Origin: Billgrantia campisalis
Lineage (GTDB): Bacteria > Pseudomonadota > Gammaproteobacteria > Pseudomonadales > Halomonadaceae
Assembly (NCBI RefSeq): GCF_022341425.1
Contig: NZ_JABFUC010000009.1
Coordinates: forward strand, 62,001 to 126,000
DNA: 64,000 bases
Reading direction: 5' to 3'
Of the stretch, positions 17,578 through 26,583 are shown piece by piece. Positions within the stretch are counted from its first letter, which is position 1; each line of letters opens with the position of its first letter. Made by a program: the position numbers and the translations under genes. Below the pieces are notes generated by a model that was given only the letters and a program-made list of their open reading frames with translations, searched no databases and was not told where the DNA came from.

Positions 17578-19241
17578 TAACAGTCGATGCATGGCAGCCC
17601 GCAGATGGACTAACCCTTGAGCCTAACGCCCTGCGAGCAGCTAAGGAGCAGGTTCACAGTCTTGCTCTTACGGCTGGCCCAGGTGCGGGAAAAACTGAAA
17701 TGCTTGCGCAGCGTGCAGATTTCCTTCTGCGCACAGGTACCTGCCGCTATCCCAAACGAATCCTAGCTATCTCATTTAAGGTCGACGCTAGCAGCAATTT
17801 AAAAGAGCGAGTGAAGCACCGCTGCGGCTCTGATTTGGCCTCGCGGTTTGACAGCTACACCTTTCACGCTTTCGCCAAGCGTATTATTGACCGCTTTCGG
17901 CTAATACTAACGGGTGAGGACGCGTTGGATGCTGGGTACAAAATTGCTGACCGGAAACCAGGATCTTCGCGTAGCCTCATCGAATTTTCCGACTTGGTTC
18001 CGCTGGCCATCCAGATTCTTCAGAAATCAGAAATAGCACGTAATGCCATCCGCCAGACCTACAGCGACGTCTTTCTGGATGAGTTCCAGGACTGCACCAA
18101 TCTGCAGTACAAGCTTCTTAAGCTCGCGTTTCAAGACACCAGCATTCGCCTTACCGCCGTGGGCGATACCAAGCAAAAGATCATGGGCTGGGCAGGTGCC
18201 CTAGACGGGATCTTCCAGGCTTTCTCGGCCGATTTCGCAGCGATACCACTCAACATGTACCGCAACTTCCGTTCAAAGCCGCGCCTGCTGCGCCTGCAGA
18301 ACGAAATTATCCGGGTACTCGACCCTGCATCCGTGATGCCAGATGAGCAGCTTGCCGGTGATGAGGGTGAGGTACACGCTTGGCGCTTCGAAGACAGCCG
18401 CAAGGAAGCTGAATATATAGCAGACTTGATTGATGGCTGGATAAAGACCGAACAACTACCGCCAGCGGAAATCGCAATCCTCATTCGCATTCAGCTTGAC
18501 CTATACGCTGACCATCTCATGGCGGCATTAGAGGCAAGAGGCATTCCTTACCGCAATGAGCAACAAATTCAGGATATCACGGTCGAGCCCGCCGCCCGTT
18601 TGATTGTGGACTATCTGTCCTGCCTCTACGGGCAGCGTGAACCCAAAGCCTGGATTCGATTAATGAATCAACTAGTTCCTTTCGCGGATGAAGACGTTCA
18701 GTCGAATGCACGCAAAGACCTTGATCGACTAATCAAGGAACAACGAAAAGAAGCAGCCATTGCCGCCCTGTTCGCGGAGCCTTTTTCTGGCTGGTGGGAA
18801 TTTTTTCGAGCCTTCTTGAAGCAAATCAGTCTCGAAACCCTTGTAGCGCTTTCGCCGGACTATGAGACCCATGATCGACTCAACGAGGTCGTCCGAAGCA
18901 CCAAAGCACGCATAAACGAGCTGCTCAAAACGGAATCCGATTTACCTAAAGCCCTTGGACGGTTTTCAGATGACCAGGCAGTACGCATCCTAACCATTCA
19001 CAAGAGCAAAGGCCTTGAGTTCGATTCGGTCATCATCATGGCCGTTGAAAACGAAATTTTCTTTGGTGACCAAGATGAAAACCGTTGCGCGTTTTTTGTT
19101 GGGGTGTCGCGGGCCAAGAGGCAACTTGTTCTAACCCATGCGGACCGACGGGAGCGCCCCGTGGGGCATACCAACCGCTGGGATGTACAGCGTTCTGCTC
19201 AAACTGAGTACTTAGGCTATGCCTCGCCGTTCGTGAGGTAA
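17574..19241 (+). CDS. gajB: UvrD/Rep-like superfamily 1 helicase, Gabija GajB-like
   Basis: A 555-aa SF1A helicase; the GTG start lies in a 4-nt overlap with gajA. Motifs in order: LALTAGPGAGKTEML (Walker A, from about 35), FLDEFQDCTNLQ (Walker B, about 169), AVGDTKQKIMGWAGA (motif III, about 196), LTIHKSKGLEFDSVII (motif V, about 475) and FVGVSRAKRQLVLTHA (motif VI). All ATPase residues are present. In Gabija, GajB is thought to sense DNA ends or nucleotides released during infection and to assist GajA. Codon use is intermediate and AT-richer than the chromosomal flanks. Confidence 0.84.
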   Translation: MITVDAWQPADGLTLEPNALRAAKEQVHSLALTAGPGAGKTEMLAQRADFLLRTGTCRYPKRILAISFKVDASSNLKERVKHRCGSDLASRFDSYTFHAFAKRIIDRFRLILTGEDALDAGYKIADRKPGSSRSLIEFSDLVPLAIQILQKSEIARNAIRQTYSDVFLDEFQDCTNLQYKLLKLAFQDTSIRLTAVGDTKQKIMGWAGALDGIFQAFSADFAAIPLNMYRNFRSKPRLLRLQNEIIRVLDPASVMPDEQLAGDEGEVHAWRFEDSRKEAEYIADLIDGWIKTEQLPPAEIAILIRIQLDLYADHLMAALEARGIPYRNEQQIQDITVEPAARLIVDYLSCLYGQREPKAWIRLMNQLVPFADEDVQSNARKDLDRLIKEQRKEAAIAALFAEPFSGWWEFFRAFLKQISLETLVALSPDYETHDRLNEVVRSTKARINELLKTESDLPKALGRFSDDQAVRILTIHKSKGLEFDSVIIMAVENEIFFGDQDENRCAFFVGVSRAKRQLVLTHADRRERPVGHTNRWDVQRSAQTEYLGYASPFVR

Positions 19242-19360
19242 TGGTTACCCCGCCTCATTAACGAGGGCCCTAATCGGCCGTCTGAAGCTGCTGGCCGGTG
19301 CCTTCTCACCCCATAACCGGAAATTAGTCATCTTTGATTCGTCATAATACAAACTCAACA

Positions 19361-20572
19361 CTATTTCTGAAAAGGAAGAACATCCGCTCGGGTAGCTCGC
19401 CCTGGCCTCGCGCCATTTCGCTTGAGCTTGAGAGGCACAACGTTATCTCCAGCCTCAGGCTGCGAACTCAGGTACCCAGGGGGTAAGTTGCAAAGCATCT
19501 CAATGGTTTCGGGCGGAAGACCAATCTGATGTACCAGCTCAGCACGCTCAAAGATTCCGTTATCAACCAAAAGATGCGCACCGCGCATCATCAACTTGGG
19601 CTGCTCAAACGCAAGAGCATCATCGCCTGGCTCGCCTTTCGTCCATTTGCGTGCCGAGCGCCCCTTCCACAGCCTCAATTCGAGCTGCTCATTGAGGAGT
19701 GACAAATCACGACAGCGCATGATCATCGAGGCTACCGAGACCTTCCAGCGCGGCTTAAGTGAAAGTAGGTTGTCAAGCGTCGGCCACACTACCTCTTGGG
19801 AGAAACTTTCAGGCGGCATCAAAAAGGCACTAGCAAAGCGGTGAGCCTGAGCTTCTAAAAGATCATACAGCTCGTTTTTCGCATATTGGGAGGCCGGTAT
19901 TCTGGAGTGAAGAACGACATGTCCAAGCTCATGCGCTGCATCAAAGCGGTTGCGAATTGCATTCGATTTATCTTCAGCAATAAGAACATACGGACGACCA
20001 TCCAGAACTGACACATGGGAAACACCGTCCATCTTGACGTGCCCCAGGGTTGCACGGGTACAAATAATACCCGCATTCTCCATCACCTGGATGACATTCG
20101 GGATTGGAGCCGTACCGAGCTTCCAAACCTCGCGACACTCCCGCGCAATTTCCTCAATTTCCTCATCGCTAATCAGCCGGCAATCGTCGGTATCTAGCAT
20201 TGGCACATTAACATCAGGCCAGTCCATCGCACCTTGAAAGAAGTCCGAGATTTCTTGAAGCCAGGCCAAATATAGCTGAGACCTTTCGCGCGCCTGTTTG
20301 TAAGCAGCCGCTTGGTTGCGAAAAAAGTAAGGGCGCTGTTTATCTTCATCTGCAGTGGGCACTGGCCTCAAAAACCACATGCGAGAAACACTAAATACGC
20401 GACACAAGCGATCAAATGACTCAGCCTCAGGCAGCTGGGAACCTTTCTCCCAAGCCGAAACGGTACTGGAAGAGCGCCCAATCTGCTCTCCCAGCTCCGC
20501 CAGGGTTAAATTGTGGACCGTGCGCAACTGGTTCAATCGCTGGCCCTGGAATCCCTCAACCCCTGTTCTCAT
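19361..20572 (-). CDS. XRE-family regulator fused to ImmA/IrrE metallopeptidase
   Basis: About 403 aa. The N-terminal XRE helix-turn-helix (LNQLRTVHNLTLAELGEQIG, then SSSTVSAWEKGSQLP) is followed by a linker and an ImmA/IrrE domain with the zinc motif DAAHELGHVVLH. The start at 20572 (MRTGVEGFQG) lies 1 nt after the stop of the upstream gene, so coupling supports it over the longer frame to 20677. Such proteins cleave repressors (ImmA/ImmR) or act as antitoxin-like regulators. Its partner is unknown; it may control the island or the defence genes on both sides. Confidence 0.82.
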   Translation of the reverse strand: MRTGVEGFQGQRLNQLRTVHNLTLAELGEQIGRSSSTVSAWEKGSQLPEAESFDRLCRVFSVSRMWFLRPVPTADEDKQRPYFFRNQAAAYKQARERSQLYLAWLQEISDFFQGAMDWPDVNVPMLDTDDCRLISDEEIEEIARECREVWKLGTAPIPNVIQVMENAGIICTRATLGHVKMDGVSHVSVLDGRPYVLIAEDKSNAIRNRFDAAHELGHVVLHSRIPASQYAKNELYDLLEAQAHRFASAFLMPPESFSQEVVWPTLDNLLSLKPRWKVSVASMIMRCRDLSLLNEQLELRLWKGRSARKWTKGEPGDDALAFEQPKLMMRGAHLLVDNGIFERAELVHQIGLPPETIEMLCNLPPGYLSSQPEAGDNVVPLKLKRNGARPGRATRADVLPFQK

Positions 20573-20573
20573 G

Positions 20574-21260
20574 TCACTCGCTTCCGCCTTCTTCACTTTG
20601 GTCCCTAGACTCAGCGTGGCGCATCCTATCACGCAGGGTCGGGTAGGCAATATCCTCAAGCCCGTCGCCTTGCTCATCGTAATGCTGCCAGAGCTGGTTC
20701 ACATCCATAAACAGATGAAAGCCCGTCCGAGGGTCGCTATATGGTACCGCGACGGCCATGCCAACAGGGCTGCTGTGGTCAGTTTCTGACCACTTGGCTA
20801 CATAAGGCAGCAGCAAGGCATGGAGTGAATCTTGGCTAGGCCCCAGAGGCGATGCAGAGGAGCTAAAAAGGTCAGGGTGCTGCCTTTCCAGCCTTTTGTT
20901 GATCAGAGCCAACAAACGCCTAAAACCAGCATCTCGAATGGGAGGAGTCCTACCCATTGTGATTATGCTGGTTGTGACCTGCAGGCTACCCGCGCGGATC
21001 AGCGCATAATGCCCACCTGCTGGCCGCGTTGATTGGTTGCTCACCTCGAAGCCCTCATCCTCTGGCAACCCCAGCAGCGCCTCCTGCACCATGTAGTGGT
21101 GGGATTGCGGACCAGGCCCTGCCAGAGGCACTTCCTGATAGGTAGCTTTGAGGTGGCGATCGCTCTCGTTGAACGCCACCTCGATGCTCTCAAGTACCCT
21201 CTGAAGGTGGTTGCGAGGCAGTTCCTGGCAGATGAAACGGCTGATTTCTTCTTGATTCAC
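20574..21260 (-). CDS. Unknown protein coupled to the XRE-ImmA gene
   Basis: A 228-aa soluble protein of no family I recognise. I choose the GTG at 21260 because AGGAG lies 7 nt upstream; the frame continues to an ATG at 21296 without a ribosome site. It has a helical N-terminus (QEEISRFICQELPRNHLQRVLESIEVAFNESD, quoted in parts) and a mixed middle region containing HYALIRAGSLQVTTS. It ends 1 nt before the XRE-ImmA start, so the two are one operon. It could be the regulatory target, the sensor or a toxin of the ImmA protein. Confidence 0.6.
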   Translation of the reverse strand: MNQEEISRFICQELPRNHLQRVLESIEVAFNESDRHLKATYQEVPLAGPGPQSHHYMVQEALLGLPEDEGFEVSNQSTRPAGGHYALIRAGSLQVTTSIITMGRTPPIRDAGFRRLLALINKRLERQHPDLFSSSASPLGPSQDSLHALLLPYVAKWSETDHSSPVGMAVAVPYSDPRTGFHLFMDVNQLWQHYDEQGDGLEDIAYPTLRDRMRHAESRDQSEEGGSE

Positions 21261-21612
21261 AACGGCTCCTCGGGTTGCAGGCAGCGATTTCTGCAATACG
21301 GATTATAGGCGCTTTTTTTCCTGTTATCCAGAACCGTGGCGATAATCCCAGCCATGTAGAGCCCGAGATCAGTAGCGAGCTAACGTTCCCACTCCCGAGC
21401 CACCGCTCATCAGGCTCACAGCTTCGCCAGGCGCAACGCAGTTGGCCACAACCAGAAGCAGCTTGGGGATGAGGACTGTGGACAGCAGCCCCATGAGCTG
21501 CCAGCTTCATCAAGATCGGTTATGCCGCATATGGGAGTCGCCGGCCACAAGGGGTATCATGACGGCATGGGGCTAAGCCCAAGCAACGAGCTGTTAAGGA
21601 ATCCAAGAGCAC
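21261..21612. other. Divergent intergenic region
   Basis: About 350 bp between the minus-strand unknown/XRE-ImmA pair and the plus-strand type III methyltransferase. It should hold both promoters. AAGGA occurs upstream of the mod ATG at a long spacing (near 21596). I see no RNA gene or repeat. Confidence 0.3.
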
Positions 21613-23157
21613 ATGCCAACACTGCGATGGTTAACCCGAGATGAAGATGTACGTGCTACCGAGAAAGTTCCCTACCGATTGCTCGAAGCGGCACCGGAGT
21701 TAAGCTACGGTGACCAAGAGGCAGGAAATATGCTCATTCAGGGAGATAACCTCGACGCCTTAAAGGCCTTGCTGCCCTATTACGCTGGGCAAGTGAAGTG
21801 CATCTATATTGACCCACCTTACAATACTGGATCTGCCTTCGAGCATTACGACGACAACTTGGAGCATTCAAAATGGCTGGCCATGATGTGGCCTCGCTTG
21901 GAACTGCTACGCGAGCTACTAGCGGAAGATGGGTCGATTTGGGTAAGCATTGATGATCGAGAAAGCCATTACCTTAAAGTCATCATGGATGAGATTTTTG
22001 GCCGAAAGTGCTTTCTCGCGAATGTAGTGTGGCAAAAACGCTACTCGCGTGAAAATCGTGGCGTCTTGGGGGATGCACATGAGCACATCCTCGTTTATGT
22101 AAAAAATGAATCACTGTTTAGGCCTAGAGCCAACAGGATACCCCTAGATGAAAGGCAGGCTAAAGTTTATAAAAACCCTGACAACCCACATGAAACTGAT
22201 CCTGCAAAGAGGTGGCGCGGGCTTCCAATGACTGCGCAAGGCTATCGACCAAACCAAATGTACAAAATAGTAGCACCTGATGGGAAAGTTCATTACCCAC
22301 CAGAGGGGCGCTGTTGGTCAATGATTGAAAGTGAATTCAAAAAAAAATTGGCTGACAATCGAATATACTGGGGTAAAAACGGGGACGCAGCACCGAGTGT
22401 GATCCGCTTTCTTTCGGAAGTTCCTGGAGTTGTGCCTTGGACATGGTGGCCACACGATGATGCTGGACATACAGACGAGTCAAAAAAAGAAAGCATAAGG
22501 ATATTTGGCGGCAGCAATACTGCCGACACTCCAAAACCAGAGCGACTGATGCAACGCATATTACAAATAGCATCAAATCCTGGCGACCTAATTCTTGATA
22601 GCTTCCTTGGCTCAGCTACCACTACCGCTGTGGCCCACAAAATGGGCCGTCGATACATTGGTATTGAGATGGGCGATCACGCAGTTACACACTGCCTTCC
22701 CAGACTCAAAAAAGTCGTTGATGGTGAGCAAGGAGGAATATCAGAAGAACAAAACTGGAAAGGAGGTGGCGGCTTCTGTTTCTATCGACTTGGCCCTTCC
22801 GTATTTACAGAAGATGGTCAAATTCAGCCCGACATCAAATTTCCGGTGTTGGCAGCACATATCTGGTTTACCGAGACGGGCACCTCATGGTCGAAGCCGA
22901 ATGATCAGACGCCGTTCCTCGGCAGCCATGATGGCCATGGCTATGCACTTTTATACAACGGCATTCTAGGAGATAAAGCGGCTTCCAATGGCAACGTGCT
23001 TACTCGAAAGACACTAGCCGTGATTCGTGATGCACAAGGCGGCTTTGAAGGCCCCATGACCATTTATGGCGAGCGCACAATGCTATCAGAGGCGACGCTC
23101 AACGCTGAACAGATCGAGTTTAAGCAAACCCCTTACGATGTTAAGGCGCGCACATGA
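21613..23157 (+). CDS. mod: Type III restriction-modification DNA methyltransferase (Mod)
   Basis: A 514-aa beta-class N6-adenine methyltransferase. The catalytic motif IV IDPPYNTGSAFEHYDDN is near residue 67. A long target-recognition region follows, and the SAM-binding motif I, DSFLGSATTTAVAHKMGRRY, is near 330. This order (DPPY before FxGxx) is the beta-class order typical of Mod subunits. Motif I reads FLGSA rather than the usual FxGSG. The stop overlaps the start of the helicase-nuclease gene by 4 nt, which together with Res defines a type III system. Adenine target and recognition sequence cannot be derived. Confidence 0.88.
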   Translation: MPTLRWLTRDEDVRATEKVPYRLLEAAPELSYGDQEAGNMLIQGDNLDALKALLPYYAGQVKCIYIDPPYNTGSAFEHYDDNLEHSKWLAMMWPRLELLRELLAEDGSIWVSIDDRESHYLKVIMDEIFGRKCFLANVVWQKRYSRENRGVLGDAHEHILVYVKNESLFRPRANRIPLDERQAKVYKNPDNPHETDPAKRWRGLPMTAQGYRPNQMYKIVAPDGKVHYPPEGRCWSMIESEFKKKLADNRIYWGKNGDAAPSVIRFLSEVPGVVPWTWWPHDDAGHTDESKKESIRIFGGSNTADTPKPERLMQRILQIASNPGDLILDSFLGSATTTAVAHKMGRRYIGIEMGDHAVTHCLPRLKKVVDGEQGGISEEQNWKGGGGFCFYRLGPSVFTEDGQIQPDIKFPVLAAHIWFTETGTSWSKPNDQTPFLGSHDGHGYALLYNGILGDKAASNGNVLTRKTLAVIRDAQGGFEGPMTIYGERTMLSEATLNAEQIEFKQTPYDVKART

Positions 23158-25796
23158 AGTTAAAGGATTACCAACACGCCTCGCTCGACACGCTACAAGC
23201 GTACTTGGAAGAGGCGAGAATTATTGGCCCGCGAGAAGCGTACAAAAAAATCACTGAAAAGCCTGAGGTGGCTGCTCGGCTACGTGGCTATCCAGCGAAG
23301 TACACACCGATCAAAACGCTTCCAAATACGCCTTATGTTTGCCTACGCCTACCAACCGGCGGCGGTAAGACGATTCTCGCCGCTCACTCGATAGCCGTGG
23401 CAAAAGATGCTTGGGTGGAGAAGGACTTCCCCTTGGTGCTGTGGCTCGTACCCACCAACACTATTCGTTCGCAAACGGCTGAAGCGTTAAAGAACCCTCG
23501 CCACCCCTACCGAAAAGCGCTGGACGAGGCGTTCGGTGGGCGCGTGCGCATTTTTGATATCGGAGATTTTACCCAGATCAAGCCGCATGACCTTCGCTCG
23601 AACCTATGCGTGGTGGTAGGCACCATTCAAACACTGCGCGTTAGCAATACCGATGGGCGAAAAGTCTATGCCCACAATGAGGAAATGGAGCCACATTTTT
23701 CAGCGGTTCCTCCCCAGACGCCGGGGCTAGAGCGCACCGAGAAGGGCAATATAAAATTCAGCTTCGCTAACCTGATGCACCTTCACCAACCGCTGGTCAT
23801 CATGGACGAAGCCCATAAGGCCGGTTCCAAGCTCAGTCAAGAAGTTTATGAGCGAATCAATCCAACGGCACTCATCGAGTTTACCGCCACGCCCAAGGGA
23901 TTTAACAATCTACTTCATTCAGTGACGGCCCAGGAGCTGAAAGATGAAGAGATGATCAAAATGCCCGTGGTGCTGGATGAGGCTGAGACATGGCAAGGTG
24001 CGGTTAACTCAGCCATTTTGAAGCGTGCCGAGCTGCAAGAGCACGCTGAACGCGACCGGGAAGCTTACATTCGCCCTATCGTGCTCTTCCAGGCACAAAA
24101 AAAAGGAGAAGAGGCCACCGTGGAGGTGCTGAAACAGCACCTTATCGATAACGAGAATATTGACCCGAATAAAATCGCCGTGGCAACGGGCGCGCAGCGT
24201 GAATTAGACGGTATCAACCTATTCAAGCCGGATTGCCCTATCGAGTATGTCATCACTATTGAGGCGCTTAAGGAGGGCTGGGACTGCTCGTTTGCCTATA
24301 TTTTCTGCTCGGTGGCCAACATTCGCAGCTCAACCGATGCTGAGCAGCTCCTGGGCCGTGTGCTGCGCATGCCTTATGCCCAGAAACGTAAAGAAAAAGT
24401 GCTCAATAAATCTTACGCCAAGCTAGTGTCAAAGCACTTTTCTGAGGCGGCCCATAGCCTACGCGATAAACTCGTTGATATGGGCTTTGAAGAGAGCGAA
24501 GCAGAGGACAATATCGAAGCCGAACAGCTCGGCCTTGATGATGGCTTGTTTGGACGCCAGCCTCGCCCACGCCCGACAATGAAAGTAGAAATCCAGACCA
24601 GTCAGGAAGAAGCCAGCAAGATGAATGCCGCTGTGCCGTCAAAGGTACAAGTGACCTACGACGAGAGCGGCAAGACCCATGTCGAAGTAAAGGGCTTCCT
24701 CAAGCCTCAGGAAGCCGACAAGTTAATCAGCTATACGCCTGAATCTCTAAAGCCGAAACTCCAGCAAAGCATCAACGAGCACCACGCTAAATACCAGCAC
24801 GAGATTCCGCCCTCACAGAAAGGGGAAACCTTCACGCTGCCCCGCTTGATGGCTTACGTACAGGGGGAGCTGGTATTTGGTGATCCTGACATTCTCATGG
24901 AGCAACATGAGTGGTCACTTGCCGACCACCCTGCCCGACTGGAGGCGTCCGAATTCAATATCGTGGATACCACGAACACATTTGAGATTGACCTGGACGG
25001 CAACCGCGTAACCATTGGTGCTGGCGATACTGCTGAACAGCTCACCATGAACGTAGAGGTTGATGACTGGACCCCAACGAGTCTTGTGCAGTGGCTAGAT
25101 CGCAAGATACGTACGCCTTGGCTCAGCCAAGCCGAATTACTAGCGTGGCTAAGCGATGTCGTAACCTATCTAACACGTGACCGCGAGCTGAGTCTGTCAC
25201 AGCTTATGCGCTGCAAATTTATTCTTGCTCGCAAGCTATCCGAAAAAATTCACGGCTTCCGACAAGCCGAACGCGAGAAAGTCTACCAAGCTAGATTATT
25301 TGGTTCCGAGGCTCAGGTTGAGGTCTCTTTTGACCACGGTTTTACCTTCTTTGATGAGATGTATGAAGGTGTACCGAAGTACCGAGGGAGTTACAGGTTC
25401 AAAAAACATTTCATGGGACCTGACGATGTACCTGCCTTCGACTCAAAGAAAGTCAACGGCGAGGAAGAGCAGTGTGCCTTCATGATCGACTCCCATCCTA
25501 GTGTAAAATATTGGACACGCAACGTTAGCAGGCACCCTAATTCGTTCTTCCTCCCTACCTCGACAGACAAGTTCTATCCTGACTTTGTCGCACTTCTAAA
25601 TGACGGTCGCTTCCTGGTTGTTGAGTACAAGGGAAAAGACCGCACTCCAGAAGAGAGCCGAGACTCAAGGGAGAAAAACCTCATTGGCAAGCAATGGGAA
25701 AAAGCCTCCAGTGGAAAAGCAGTTTTCGTAATGGCAACTATTGAAAAGGGTGATCCTAAAGAGATCAGGAATATTATAAACAAAGACATATCCTAA
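23154..25796 (+). CDS. res: Type III restriction enzyme helicase/endonuclease subunit (Res)
   Basis: An 880-aa superfamily 2 helicase with a C-terminal nuclease. Walker A is LRLPTGGGKTILAAHS (about 65-75), the DEAH box VIMDEAHKAG, then EFTATPKG (motif III). Motif V/VI features are EALKEGWDCSFAYIF and SSTDAEQLLGRVLRMPYA. The C-terminus carries the PD-(D/E)xK site PDFVALLNDGRFLVVEYKGK. All active residues appear intact, so the system is probably functional. It is coupled to mod by an ATGA overlap and followed by an intrinsic terminator at 25805-25838. Confidence 0.9.
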   Translation: MKLKDYQHASLDTLQAYLEEARIIGPREAYKKITEKPEVAARLRGYPAKYTPIKTLPNTPYVCLRLPTGGGKTILAAHSIAVAKDAWVEKDFPLVLWLVPTNTIRSQTAEALKNPRHPYRKALDEAFGGRVRIFDIGDFTQIKPHDLRSNLCVVVGTIQTLRVSNTDGRKVYAHNEEMEPHFSAVPPQTPGLERTEKGNIKFSFANLMHLHQPLVIMDEAHKAGSKLSQEVYERINPTALIEFTATPKGFNNLLHSVTAQELKDEEMIKMPVVLDEAETWQGAVNSAILKRAELQEHAERDREAYIRPIVLFQAQKKGEEATVEVLKQHLIDNENIDPNKIAVATGAQRELDGINLFKPDCPIEYVITIEALKEGWDCSFAYIFCSVANIRSSTDAEQLLGRVLRMPYAQKRKEKVLNKSYAKLVSKHFSEAAHSLRDKLVDMGFEESEAEDNIEAEQLGLDDGLFGRQPRPRPTMKVEIQTSQEEASKMNAAVPSKVQVTYDESGKTHVEVKGFLKPQEADKLISYTPESLKPKLQQSINEHHAKYQHEIPPSQKGETFTLPRLMAYVQGELVFGDPDILMEQHEWSLADHPARLEASEFNIVDTTNTFEIDLDGNRVTIGAGDTAEQLTMNVEVDDWTPTSLVQWLDRKIRTPWLSQAELLAWLSDVVTYLTRDRELSLSQLMRCKFILARKLSEKIHGFRQAEREKVYQARLFGSEAQVEVSFDHGFTFFDEMYEGVPKYRGSYRFKKHFMGPDDVPAFDSKKVNGEEEQCAFMIDSHPSVKYWTRNVSRHPNSFFLPTSTDKFYPDFVALLNDGRFLVVEYKGKDRTPEESRDSREKNLIGKQWEKASSGKAVFVMATIEKGDPKEIRNIINKDIS

Positions 25797-25804
25797 CGAT
25801 ATTT

Positions 25805-25838
25805 TTCCGCTGGGACGTTCACATTCCAGCGGAATTTT
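25805..25838 (+). terminator. Intrinsic terminator after res
   Basis: Arms TTCCGCTGG/CCAGCGGAA with a 12-nt loop, followed on the plus strand by TTTT. It separates the type III genes from the convergent graspetide operon. Confidence 0.7.
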
Positions 25839-25926
25839 CACACCCCCAGAAAATACCAAACATCATTATAATCCTCAGAAAAAAATTCCGAGTCAACTTT
25901 TCCATTATCAACATCAAAAAAAGAAA

Positions 25927-26583
25927 TTAAGCACAATTAAGAAATGATAAGATTAAGCTTTCATATATCGCTCGAAAGGCTAAAAAAGCCGCTGGCCAGA
26001 CTGCCTGAACAGCCAAATATAGCAAAAAACATAAAAAGGAGCGCAAGAAAAACTCATGCGTCATTTTTATGCATGAGACTTTTTCGTTCGTGCTTGACAT
26101 ATTAAAGCTAACGTAGCACATTAATTTTTTTGTTAATTCTTGCGGAGGCTCACTTTCTCCCCAGCTGCTAACGATATCTAGAGCCCCAAGCTGTGAGAAT
26201 CTAGATACCTTTATTGTAGAAAATGCCCAAAATGCCGCACGCAGCAAATAAATTAACGCTCCGACAAAGAAAAGCAGCAACACGGTAGAAAACAACTTAT
26301 CATCATCACCTTTCCATAAGTCAGGAAGTACTGATGAGAGCACTGGCACCAGCGCTGTAATAGCAGCAAGATAAAGACCAGCTTTGCTATCAGCCCCTCT
26401 GCGCCGTTCCTGTTCAGCATCAAATAAACGACGCGCCTCATCAAGTGCAATTTCTGGGTTTTGTGCCAACTCTGCATTCCTGATCTTTTTTATAAGCTCT
26501 TTTTCATTTGACTTTTGATTTTCCACCTCCTCATTAGAAGCTTTCTCCAGAATTGGCCAAAAAAAATTAATTACTTTCCTCAC
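25927..26583 (-). CDS. Multi-pass membrane protein of the graspetide operon (SLATT/Pycsar-effector-like topology)
   Basis: About 218 aa. I prefer the GTG at 26583 because GAGGGA lies 7 nt upstream; longer starts at 26604 (ATG) or 26616 (GTG) lack a ribosome site. It overlaps the ATP-grasp stop by 17 nt. A charged helical N-terminus (about 1-65) leads into ERRRGADSKAGLYLAAITAL, and three to four hydrophobic segments follow (about 70-90, 98-120 and 175-208). A polar ADxKA just before the first membrane helix recalls the membrane effectors of Pycsar/CBASS (DUF5706, SLATT); this is from memory, not a search. Possible roles are effector, immunity or export of the modified peptide. It is very AT-rich. 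Confidence 0.65.
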   Translation of the reverse strand: MRKVINFFWPILEKASNEEVENQKSNEKELIKKIRNAELAQNPEIALDEARRLFDAEQERRRGADSKAGLYLAAITALVPVLSSVLPDLWKGDDDKLFSTVLLLFFVGALIYLLRAAFWAFSTIKVSRFSQLGALDIVSSWGESEPPQELTKKLMCYVSFNMSSTNEKVSCIKMTHEFFLRSFLCFLLYLAVQAVWPAAFLAFRAIYESLILSFLNCA

